Below, piece after piece: positions 1-5,828 of a stretch of 5,828 nucleotides of DNA. How positions within the stretch are numbered: the first letter of the stretch is position 1; the number at the start of each line of letters is the position of its first letter. The stretch lies in assembly GCA_937957985.1 (NCBI GenBank), contig CALGOH010000171.1, forward strand, positions 1-5,828, written 5' to 3'. A program made the position numbers and the translations under genes. This stretch comes from an uncultured Verrucomicrobiae bacterium. Its GTDB lineage: Bacteria; Verrucomicrobiota; Verrucomicrobiia; Verrucomicrobiales; Akkermansiaceae. Below the pieces are notes generated by a model. It was given only the letters and a program-made list of their open reading frames with translations, ran no database searches and was not told the DNA's origin.

Positions 1-1
1 G

Positions 2-241
2 AACCCCTCCTCCTCCCCCTGCGTTCATGACACCGTCAAGCAGAACAACTTCGGAGAATGGATCTTCCGCCCGGGAGCATCGAAAGAAGCGAATGCCGCA
101 TTCGCAGACCGGCATGGCGGAATTGGCAACGTCCTGTGGGTGGACGGGCACGTCTCATCCCTGCGCTACGCCGAATACATGGACTTTGCCAACAAGCCTC
201 ATCATCAAGGAACATACAACTTCATCACCGGCAACTGGTAG
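2..241 (+). CDS. Prepilin-like (pseudopilin) protein with H-X9-DG motif, 3' end only
   Basis: The reading frame is open from the left edge to a TAG stop at 239-241, giving 79 residues of the C-terminus of a longer protein. It carries HGGIGNVLWVDG at about residues 37-48 of the fragment, encoded near 110-145. This is the histidine, nine residues, Asp-Gly pattern of the 'prepilin-type processing-associated H-X9-DG' signature found at the end of many verrucomicrobial, lentisphaeral and planctomycete type II secretion-like pseudopilins. Full members are usually 200-300 residues, with an N-terminal cleavage/methylation segment and one membrane helix, which would lie upstream of this window. The fragment ends YNFITGNW. 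Members of the family are thought to be surface or periplasmic and to form pilus-like or secretion-associated structures, but the role of the many paralogues is unknown. The next gene follows on the same strand and probably overlaps it, so the two are likely co-transcribed. The frame and motif are seen directly; the full-length architecture is inferred. Confidence 0.88.
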   Translation, partial: NPSSSPCVHDTVKQNNFGEWIFRPGASKEANAAFADRHGGIGNVLWVDGHVSSLRYAEYMDFANKPHHQGTYNFITGNW

Positions 242-1949
242 GCACCATCCCTCCCGCACGCGGTTCGTCCACCGGGTCGCCTGGGCGGCGGTCGCGGCGG
301 CACTGGTCCTGACAGGGTGTCGCGGCAAGGGAAGCGGCGACTCACCCGGCGCAACCGCGGAAAGGCGAATCCTGGCCGAGCGCTCCGAGGACCTCCGGGC
401 GTGGATCGCGGAGGCACTGGCCACGGGCAGGAAGCGGATCGTCATTCCCGAAGGCCGCTACCGCGTGAACGCGGAGCACGGCCGCCACCTCGCTTTCAGG
501 GACCTCTCAAACGTCGAGATCATCGCCTACGACGTGGAGTTGGTCTGCACCTCGACGGTCGCAGCCCTGGCCTTCGACCGATGCTCGAACGTCACCGTGC
601 GCGGCCTGACCATCGACTACGATCCCCTGCCCTTCACCCAGGGCAGGATCGTGTCCATCGAGCCGGACAAGAGCTCGATGGTCTTCGAGGTGGCCGATGG
701 GTATCCGGAAGATCAACTCGAGGAGCGCGTCCAGATCTACGATCCGGACTCCGGCGAGCTGCGGCGCGGCGACGCCCGCTGGCGGTCGGAAATCGAGCCC
801 CTGGGTGATCGGCGCTACAGGGTCGCCAAGTCAGGCGATTACGAATTTCAGCCACTTCGCGACACCGAGCAGGTCGGAGACATCCTGGTGACCAACAACC
901 GCTCCGGCGGACCGGGCCCGCCGCACGCAGTGGTGTCGCGGAATTGCACGGGCATGCGCTTCGAGGATCTCACGCTTCACACGTCTCCTTGTTTCGGCTT
1001 CCTCGAGACGGACTGTGATGCGTCGACCTACATTCACTGCGCGATCGACCGGCGCGCGCCGGAAGACGACTTCGTGAAACGCGCGCTCCCGCGCATGCGT
1101 TCCCTGAATGCCGACGCGTTCCACAGCAAGGATGCCGCCAGGGGGCCGGCCATCATCGCCTGCACCGCCCGATACCACGGCGACGACTGCGTGAACATCA
1201 ACGGCCGCTACCACTACGTCAGCCGTAGCACTGACCGGCAACTGCGCGTCGCGGTGCTCGACCATCTCAAGTTCAAGCCCGGCGACCCGGTGGAATTCCT
1301 GCCCTATTCGGGACCCCGGCCACCCGACGCCCAGGTGGTGGAGATCCGGCCGGACCCCGCCCCGCTCGACGCCGCCGAGGCGGACTTCATCCGCAAGCTG
1401 CGCATGGACGAGGGCCACCGGGCGAAGCTGCTTTCGCAGCAGGCCCGATGGTTCACCATCACCCTCGACCGCGAGGTGGCCCTGCCGCAGGGCTCGATGA
1501 TTTGCTGCCCTTCGCGGCTCGGCAACGGCTTCACCGTTGCGGATTGCAACTTCGGCCACAACCGCTCGCGCGGCATCCTGATCAAGTCGAGCCGCGGACG
1601 CATCGCCAGCAACCGGATCTCCCACAGCCGGATGGCCGCCGTCCTCATCACCCCGGAATACTGGTGGATGGAGGGGGGCATCTCCAGCGACGTGGTCGTC
1701 CAGAACAATGTCATCAAGGGCTGCCTGGAAACATCGATCCAGGTCCTGGCCCCCGGCGGTGACCGGCGGCCACTGCCTGCCGGTGCGCACCGGAACATCT
1801 CGATCCTCAACAACCGCATCGAGGACGGCCCGTGGCCGCTCGTCCGGGTGACCTCCACCGAAAACCCGACCATCGAGGGAAACACCTTTCCGGACCGGCC
1901 GGAAGGATCCTCGGGCGAAGCAATCAAACTCGAATTCTGCAAGCCCTGA
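186..1949 (+). CDS. Right-handed beta-helix lipoprotein, GH110-like glycoside hydrolase
   Basis: The product is a probable exported enzyme acting on carbohydrate. From the TTG at 186 it has 587 residues. Residues 32-45 form a hydrophobic stretch ending in the lipobox LTGC, with the lipidated Cys encoded at 318-320, so it should be membrane-anchored after export. The rest is beta-helix sequence with repeated N-V-x-I/V and N-N-R-I rungs (RGLTIDYDP, VVVQNNVIKG, ISILNNRIED). NADAFHS and GDDCVNING place three aspartates at 310, 333 and 334 with the same spacing as in the neighbouring GH110 enzyme. NRSRGILIKSSRG (459-471) and YWWMEGG (492-498) also match that protein's NRARGILLGSRG and FWFEQAG. It is therefore homologous to GH110 but divergent, and may be a new subgroup; a polysaccharide lyase-like beta-helix is the alternative. 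The start is uncertain. In-frame ATGs at 27, 93 and 114 overlap the upstream gene heavily, and no ATG, GTG or TTG lies between 186 and the signal segment. TTG 186 still overlaps by 56 bases, and I see no clear ribosome binding site. Confidence 0.82.
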   Translation: MPTSLIIKEHTTSSPATGRHHPSRTRFVHRVAWAAVAAALVLTGCRGKGSGDSPGATAERRILAERSEDLRAWIAEALATGRKRIVIPEGRYRVNAEHGRHLAFRDLSNVEIIAYDVELVCTSTVAALAFDRCSNVTVRGLTIDYDPLPFTQGRIVSIEPDKSSMVFEVADGYPEDQLEERVQIYDPDSGELRRGDARWRSEIEPLGDRRYRVAKSGDYEFQPLRDTEQVGDILVTNNRSGGPGPPHAVVSRNCTGMRFEDLTLHTSPCFGFLETDCDASTYIHCAIDRRAPEDDFVKRALPRMRSLNADAFHSKDAARGPAIIACTARYHGDDCVNINGRYHYVSRSTDRQLRVAVLDHLKFKPGDPVEFLPYSGPRPPDAQVVEIRPDPAPLDAAEADFIRKLRMDEGHRAKLLSQQARWFTITLDREVALPQGSMICCPSRLGNGFTVADCNFGHNRSRGILIKSSRGRIASNRISHSRMAAVLITPEYWWMEGGISSDVVVQNNVIKGCLETSIQVLAPGGDRRPLPAGAHRNISILNNRIEDGPWPLVRVTSTENPTIEGNTFPDRPEGSSGEAIKLEFCKP

Positions 1950-1997
1950 AAAGGGACGACGCGGTTCCGCAAGCGGCCGGCGCGGGCGCGAGGACCT
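1950..1997. other. Convergent intergenic gap, no clear terminator
   Basis: Only 48 bases separate the stop codons of two convergent genes. Short overlapping complementary blocks (GCGG/CCGC between 1961 and 1976) could form alternative four-base stems with two-base loops, but these loops are too tight and no T-run follows on either strand. I see no intrinsic terminator, so termination may be Rho-dependent or lie inside the genes. Confidence 0.5.
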
Positions 1998-3833
1998 TCA
2001 TTCCGACGAGGCCGACGACGCGGGCACTTCGGAAAGCTCGGCCGGGGCCTCGACCTTCACGTTGTCGGAGTCGGTGATGTCGAACATCCTCCACTCGCCT
2101 CCTTCCGGGGCGGGATAGGCGTCGGTTCGTTCGAGTCGGTTACCGGTGAAAGTGAGCCCGTCCACGGAATACATCGCGAGCAGCGGCAGCCGGCTGAAGG
2201 AGCGGAACAGGTTGTTCTCGATACGGATGTTCCGATTGTAGCGGGAGACGCTCCTGAACTCCTCGTCGATGCCGGAGCCGACCTGGATGCAGCCGGTACC
2301 CCACACGCCGTAGTTGCAGTTGTCGAAGGTGTTGCCGCGGATCACGACGTCCCGCACTCCCGCCTGCTCGAACCAGAAGCGCGAGTCGCCCTCGAACAGG
2401 ATCGCCGCACCGGGAACATGGAAGATGTTGCCTTCGATCACCATTTTCCCGCGCGAACCGAGCAGGATCCCACGCGCCCGGTTGCCCCGCAGCGTGCAGT
2501 TGCGGATGAGCACCTCGGCGGTGTTGGCGTCGGCATCGGCCACCGAATCCCCGACCGTCACGCCCTCCGGCAGCGTGCCCTCGATCGTCACGATCGTGCG
2601 GTGCTTGTTGAGTCGCTCCGCGGACTTCACGACCGCAAAGCCCTCCTCCCGGAGACTGGGGCCGTCGTTCAGCTCGAGGCGCGTGCCCGACTTGATGAAA
2701 TCGACCCCGGCCTGCTGCGGGTGGATCAGCGCGACCTCGAAGCGGTCGGGAGCCATGATCTCCGTGATCTTCGCATACAAGCCATGGACGTTCGTCGCGT
2801 CGTCCTTCTGCTGCTCGAAGCGGCAATCCACCATCTCGATCCTGCCCTTGCAGTTCACGAAATGGGTGGCGTCCGCGGTGGTGCTCACGATCCGCTTTCC
2901 GCCGGGAGGCGGCATGACATGCAGCCGGTTCAGGAACACGTCCCCGCTGCGCTGCGCGATCACCCCCATGCCGCCGCAATGGTGAAGCCGGATGTCCTCG
3001 AGGCTTACACCGGAGCTGTCGGAGATCACGAACCCTGGGACCTCGCGACCCCTGGGGCTGAACACCAGAACGTTGCCCGGCTTCGCGGAAACGCCCGGAA
3101 TCCGGAGCCGCACGCGATCGGCACCGAGCTTGTCCGCGGCGATGCCCTCGCCCACCCCATACTTGTCCTTCGCCATGAACGCGGTTTCCCGCTTCACCGG
3201 ATCGAACGCGAGCAGACTTCCGTATGGATACAGAATCTCGCCGCTGGTCACGGTCGTCGCGGGCCCGGTCACCTTCCGGCCGTTGGTGAAGACCAGCACG
3301 CCGTTGCGGATCTCGTGCGGAAACTCCTTCGCGATCTCCAGGTCGACATGCTCGGGGGTGGTGGCGAGCACCTTGCCCTCGGAGTGGAAGGGCCGGTCGA
3401 AGTCGACCGAGAAGTTCTTCAGCGTGACCCTCTTCGAATCCTCGATCAGGAACGGCACCGTATGGCCGTGAAAGACGAAGCTCGAGCCACCGCCGTCGAT
3501 CTCGATGTCCTCCAGTCCCCGCAGCGGAAACGCGATGCGCTTGAGCCCCTCGTCGTTGTTGCTGACGAACAGGTATTCCTCCGACGCCCGGTCCGGGAGA
3601 AAGTCGTAGCGACCCGGCGGGAAGACCAGCTTGGTCGCTCTGCCTTCCTTCACGGCCTCGAGTGCGGCGCGGACGACGGGCGTCGTGTCGCTGCCATCGG
3701 TCCTCGCGCCGAGCTGTGACATGTCGATGGCAACGGCCGCCTCGAGTGCGAACAGCGGGGCCGGGGAAAGAATCGATGCCATGACCGTGCCCGCCAGCAG
3801 GCTTCTCGGGATCTTCTTCATGCAGGTGTTCAT
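1998..3833 (-). CDS. Secreted GH110 family alpha-1,3-galactosidase-type enzyme
   Basis: The product is predicted to remove terminal alpha-1,3-linked galactose, the reaction of characterised GH110 enzymes (GlaA/GlaB of Bacteroides) on blood group B or linear alpha-Gal glycans and related galactans. From ATG 3833 it has 611 residues, near the family norm of about 600. MKKIPRSLLAG followed by a hydrophobic run ending PAPLFALEA is a Sec signal peptide with cleavage near residue 29, and no lipobox is present. An N-terminal segment (IDMSQLGARTDGSDTTP, then LVFPPGRY) leads into a right-handed beta-helix. Family-like motifs are VDFDRPFHSEG (143-153), TADATHF (319-325), KDDATNVHG (343-351), NRARGILLGSRG (451-462) and FWFEQAG (486-492). 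Asp321, Asp344 and Asp345 are the likely catalytic acids, judging from the three-aspartate arrangement I recall for a solved family member. The tail is Ser/Glu-rich, with no sorting signal. ATG 3821 is an equally possible start; ATG 3893 would put about 20 polar residues before the signal peptide. The gene lies downstream of, and in line with, the XylR-type regulator. Exact substrate is not shown. Confidence 0.9.
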   Translation of the reverse strand: MNTCMKKIPRSLLAGTVMASILSPAPLFALEAAVAIDMSQLGARTDGSDTTPVVRAALEAVKEGRATKLVFPPGRYDFLPDRASEEYLFVSNNDEGLKRIAFPLRGLEDIEIDGGGSSFVFHGHTVPFLIEDSKRVTLKNFSVDFDRPFHSEGKVLATTPEHVDLEIAKEFPHEIRNGVLVFTNGRKVTGPATTVTSGEILYPYGSLLAFDPVKRETAFMAKDKYGVGEGIAADKLGADRVRLRIPGVSAKPGNVLVFSPRGREVPGFVISDSSGVSLEDIRLHHCGGMGVIAQRSGDVFLNRLHVMPPPGGKRIVSTTADATHFVNCKGRIEMVDCRFEQQKDDATNVHGLYAKITEIMAPDRFEVALIHPQQAGVDFIKSGTRLELNDGPSLREEGFAVVKSAERLNKHRTIVTIEGTLPEGVTVGDSVADADANTAEVLIRNCTLRGNRARGILLGSRGKMVIEGNIFHVPGAAILFEGDSRFWFEQAGVRDVVIRGNTFDNCNYGVWGTGCIQVGSGIDEEFRSVSRYNRNIRIENNLFRSFSRLPLLAMYSVDGLTFTGNRLERTDAYPAPEGGEWRMFDITDSDNVKVEAPAELSEVPASSASSE

Positions 3834-3957
3834 GGTTCGTGAGCAAGGCGAACGCCTTTCACGACCCTGCCATGGGCAGCCCGTCCGGATCATTGAACTT
3901 TCGGGGAAATTTTCGGGACTTTCGCGGCAAAATCACCCGGGAAGGCGGCCAAGCGCC
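3834..3957 (-). promoter_or_regulatory. Intergenic leader between regulator and GH110 gene
   Basis: These 124 bases separate the stop of the regulator from the start of the secreted enzyme, both on the minus strand. The region is locally A/T-richer around 3897-3935 than the surrounding genes, and it holds the TTTCG direct repeat described separately. I could not find a convincing -35/-10 pair or a Shine-Dalgarno sequence ahead of ATG 3833. The gap is long enough for the enzyme gene to have its own promoter, but read-through from the transporter-regulator operon is also possible. No strong hairpin with a T-run follows the regulator stop. Confidence 0.4.
3899..3933 (-). promoter_or_regulatory. 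Candidate XylR/AraC-type operator: direct repeat with 21-base period
   Basis: TTTCGGGGAAATTT (3899-3912) and TTTCGCGGCAAAAT (3920-3933) match at 10 of 14 positions and start exactly 21 bases apart. A third, shorter copy, TTTCGGG, begins at 3911. AraC-family proteins typically bind two direct half-sites about two helical turns (21 bases) apart, and the gene just upstream encodes such a regulator. On the coding strand of the enzyme gene the repeats end about 65 bases before ATG 3833, a reasonable place for an activator or repressor site. The repeat is seen in the sequence; that it is the operator is inference, and a chance repeat in an A/T-richer patch cannot be excluded. Confidence 0.42.
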
Positions 3958-5166
3958 TCATCGTCCGGGGAATCGCCCTGCCCCGGATCGCTTTCTGAAC
4001 TCCCCCGGGGTCATGCCCATCTTCTTCTTGAACAGCCGGCTCATGTACTCCGGATGCTCGAAGCCTGCCTTGACCGCCACCTCCGAGATAGGCAGGTCGG
4101 ACTCCGCCAGCAGGCGGCAGACCCGGTCCAGTTGAACGCGGAGAATCTCCGCCTTGGGGGACTTGCCGAGCATTTGGGCGAAGCGTCGTTCGAGGACGCT
4201 CCTGGACAGCGGCACGACCTTGAGCAGGGAGCCGACGTCCAGCCCGTCGCACGCGTGCTCGCGGATGTGCTTCAGCGCTGCGGCGATGTGGCGGTCCTCG
4301 ATGGCGAGCACGTCCGTCGATTGCCGCGCCATCACGCCCAGCGGAGGGACGAGGATGGAGGACGCTTCCGCGGCCTCGCCAGCCATCATTCGTGCCAGCA
4401 GCGAGGCCGCCTCGAACCCGATCTGCTGCGTGTTGAGGATCACGCTGGAAAGCGGCAAGTCGGACAGCTCGCAGAAGAGCTCGTCCTTGTCCACGCCGAT
4501 GACCGCGACGTCGTCCGGCACGGCCACCCCCACCTCGCGGCAGCAATTCAGGATCTGACGTCCCCGGGCATCGTTGCACGCCATGATCCCGCAGGGTTTC
4601 GGCAGGGAGGTCAGCCAGCTCATGAGTTCCCGCTCCTGCCGCTCACCATGCTCGTCGTAGTCCGTCTTCGAGAAGGACTCCTGGGGTCCCGGGCTTTCGA
4701 ACGCCATGCAGGCGAAGCCCTCCTCGGCCACCCACCGTTCGAAGCTGGCCCTGCGCAGGTCCGACCAATCGGTGCCGTTGTATCCGCAAAAGGCGAGATG
4801 GCGGAACCCGCGCCGCACCAGGTGCCTTGCGGCCAGGCGACCGACCGCATCCTCATCCGACCGGATCTTCGGAAACCCGGCACCGGGCACGGTCCCGCTC
4901 AGGTCGACCACCGGCACGCCACCCTTGCCAAGCACCTCGGCAATCGCCGGAGTCGAGACCCGCGCGATCACCCCGTCCCATCTCCAGCGGTCGAACCATT
5001 CGGGAAAATGCTCGCCGGGGTCGCCTTCCTCGAACTCGACCGACCAGGGGCCGTGGACCCGGATGTATTTGGCGATCCCCATCAGGAGTTCCCTGCCGTA
5101 GCTGCGCGACGACTCGATGAGCAGCGCCACCCGCGGCGTCGGCTTTCGATTGGTCGGCTTCTTCAT
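3958..5166 (-). CDS. XylR-like transcriptional regulator: sugar-binding domain plus AraC DNA-binding domain
   Basis: This is a 402-residue cytoplasmic sugar-responsive transcription factor, close in length to E. coli XylR (about 390). Residues 12-285 form a LacI/periplasmic-binding-protein-like sensor, opening RVALLIESSRSYGRELLMGI and ending with the hallmark VPDDVAVIGVDKDELFCELS (216-235) and LPLSSV. ACNDARGRQIL (196-206) is the usual inter-lobe segment. Residues 290-392 form an AraC-type domain with two helix-turn-helix units. The second, ISEVAVKAGFEHPEYMSRLFKKKMG (360-384) followed by TPGEFRK, is textbook for the family. There is no N-terminal LacI helix-turn-helix, which confirms the XylR arrangement. 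The ATG at 5166 overlaps the stop of the upstream transporter gene (ATGA, 5163-5166), so the start is well fixed and the two genes are translationally coupled. It probably senses a sugar taken up by that transporter or released by the adjacent enzymes and acts on the downstream GH110 gene. The ligand cannot be read from the sequence; xylose should not be assumed. Confidence 0.93.
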   Translation of the reverse strand: MKKPTNRKPTPRVALLIESSRSYGRELLMGIAKYIRVHGPWSVEFEEGDPGEHFPEWFDRWRWDGVIARVSTPAIAEVLGKGGVPVVDLSGTVPGAGFPKIRSDEDAVGRLAARHLVRRGFRHLAFCGYNGTDWSDLRRASFERWVAEEGFACMAFESPGPQESFSKTDYDEHGERQERELMSWLTSLPKPCGIMACNDARGRQILNCCREVGVAVPDDVAVIGVDKDELFCELSDLPLSSVILNTQQIGFEAASLLARMMAGEAAEASSILVPPLGVMARQSTDVLAIEDRHIAAALKHIREHACDGLDVGSLLKVVPLSRSVLERRFAQMLGKSPKAEILRVQLDRVCRLLAESDLPISEVAVKAGFEHPEYMSRLFKKKMGMTPGEFRKRSGAGRFPGR

Positions 5167-5828
5167 CGCTTCGTATGAGGCATGATCTCCGCCTTGCCCC
5201 GCTTCAAGCGATTTCCCAACAACAGGACAAGGCCGATCACAAGCAGTCCGCTCACCGACCACACCCCGGCGTCGGGCACCCGGGGCGCGAGGATCAGGCT
5301 CAGCGCTGCGATGCCGGATCCGACGAGATTGCCCGCCCCCATCATCGCCTCGTGGATCCCGCCCTGCTCCGCCCGCGATTCCCCCACATCCATCGAGTAG
5401 AAAAGCGAGGCATAGTAGAGCGAACCCACCGCCAGTCCGAACGCCACCTGACCCAGCGCGAGCTGCGGCAGACCGCCGGAGGTCAGCACCGTGGCGAAGC
5501 CCGCGACCAGCAGCAGGTAGCTCACCAGCATCCAGGAGAAGCGATAGTGCCACCCGGGCCACTTCCACATCAGGACGAACGCCGCAAGCCGGGCAAAGAA
5601 CCAGATCGAACAGAATAGCCCGGCGACGGTCGTGCTCAGGCCCATGCTCGAAGCGAGCTGCGGAATCATCGCCAACAGTGTGAAGGCCGCGACGCAGGCG
5701 AACGGATTTGCGAGCCACGCCATCCGCTGGAAGGACGTCCCGTCCGGCGGATGCCCGGAAACGAGCTCCCCCAGCCAGGGGGATGAATCCACCTCTGACC
5801 AGTTAAACCCCGTCCGTGCATGCAGCCG
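5163..5828 (-). CDS. MFS-type transporter, C-terminal half (5' end outside window)
   Basis: This is an inner-membrane protein fragment of 221 residues whose frame stays open to the right edge, so the true start lies beyond the window. The GTG at 5792 would be an internal start. About six membrane helices can be picked out, matching helices 7-12 of a major facilitator superfamily carrier: NPFACVAAFTLLAMIPQLA, TVAGLFCSIWFFARLAAFVL, FSWMLVSYLLLVAGFATVL, LGQVAFGLAVGSLYYASLFY, GAGNLVGSGIAALSLILA and VWSVSGLLVIGLVLLLG. The tail is short and basic (NRLKRGKAEIMPHTKR). The loop after the fourth helix (SMDVGESRAEQGGIHEAMMG) resembles the corresponding loop of MFS carriers in this phylum. The stop overlaps the start of the regulator gene by four bases, indicating an operon. 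From that context it probably carries a sugar or sugar derivative, but nothing in the fragment sets specificity, and other 12-helix carriers are not fully excluded. Confidence 0.82.
   Translation of the reverse strand, partial: RLHARTGFNWSEVDSSPWLGELVSGHPPDGTSFQRMAWLANPFACVAAFTLLAMIPQLASSMGLSTTVAGLFCSIWFFARLAAFVLMWKWPGWHYRFSWMLVSYLLLVAGFATVLTSGGLPQLALGQVAFGLAVGSLYYASLFYSMDVGESRAEQGGIHEAMMGAGNLVGSGIAALSLILAPRVPDAGVWSVSGLLVIGLVLLLGNRLKRGKAEIMPHTKR

Noticed and set aside
831..1790. Minus-strand open frame of 319 codons opposite the beta-helix lipoprotein
   Set aside because: It is antisense to a gene with strong family motifs. The composition (Val/Ala/Arg/Asp-rich, no hydrophobic core pattern) suggests a shadow.
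1961..1976. Possible intrinsic terminator between the convergent genes
   Set aside because: The stems are only four bases with two-base loops, and no T-run follows on either strand.
2418..3719. Long plus-strand open frame opposite the GH110 gene (433 codons)
   Set aside because: It runs antisense to a gene with a clear signal peptide and family motifs. Its translation is rich in Arg, His, Asp and Pro, typical of a GC-rich shadow frame, with no recognisable domain.
2140..3846. Second minus-strand frame of 568 codons overlapping the GH110 gene
   Set aside because: It is the +1 frame of the same gene, with low-complexity Arg/Gly/His-rich translation and no motif.
3934..3957. Possible hairpin terminator just after the regulator stop (GGCG...CGCC)
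   Set aside because: It has a four-base stem with a six-base loop and is not followed by a proper T-run, which is too weak to call.
3631..5178. Long plus-strand open frame opposite the regulator (515 codons)
   Set aside because: It covers the complement of the XylR-type regulator, crosses the intergenic gap and shows no domain or signal. It is a shadow caused by high GC.
5167..5718. Extension of the regulator frame upstream of 5166 to 5718
   Set aside because: The extra residues are Arg/Gly-rich and overlap the transporter gene in another frame. The ATG at 5166 gives the expected family length and N-terminus.

Overview
The window is GC-rich, densely packed bacterial DNA. It most resembles Verrucomicrobiota or the related Lentisphaerota/Planctomycetota. 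Three things suggest this: a pseudopilin tail with the H-X9-DG signature common in that superphylum, a XylR-type regulator (sugar-binding domain fused to an AraC domain), and secreted beta-helix carbohydrate enzymes. The assignment is an inference from gene types, since no rRNA or tRNA is present.

Layout: (1) positions 2-241, plus strand: the 3' end of a prepilin-like (pseudopilin) gene with no start in the window. (2) 186-1949, plus strand: a lipoprotein with a right-handed beta-helix fold, related to glycoside hydrolase family 110 (GH110), whose start probably overlaps the pseudopilin gene. (3) 1950-1997: a 48-base convergent gap with no convincing terminator. (4) 1998-3833, minus strand: a secreted GH110 alpha-1,3-galactosidase-type enzyme. 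(5) 3834-3957: a 124-base gap holding an imperfect direct repeat with a 21-base period, a candidate operator. (6) 3958-5166, minus strand: a XylR/AraC-type regulator. (7) 5163 to the right edge, minus strand: the C-terminal half of a major facilitator superfamily (MFS) transporter, overlapping the regulator start by four bases.

Taken together this looks like a small carbohydrate-use locus. Two GH110-like enzymes, one predicted to be lipid-anchored and one exported through Sec, would remove alpha-galactosyl groups from a glycan. The MFS protein could import the released sugar or a related one. The regulator, translationally coupled to the transporter, would sense the sugar inside the cell and control the adjacent enzyme gene. 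The three aspartates that I take to be catalytic have the same spacing in both enzymes. The plus-strand copy is clearly more divergent and may have another specificity. The substrate is not determined by the sequence; alpha-1,3-galactosides of animal glycans or algal galactans are reasonable guesses from the family.
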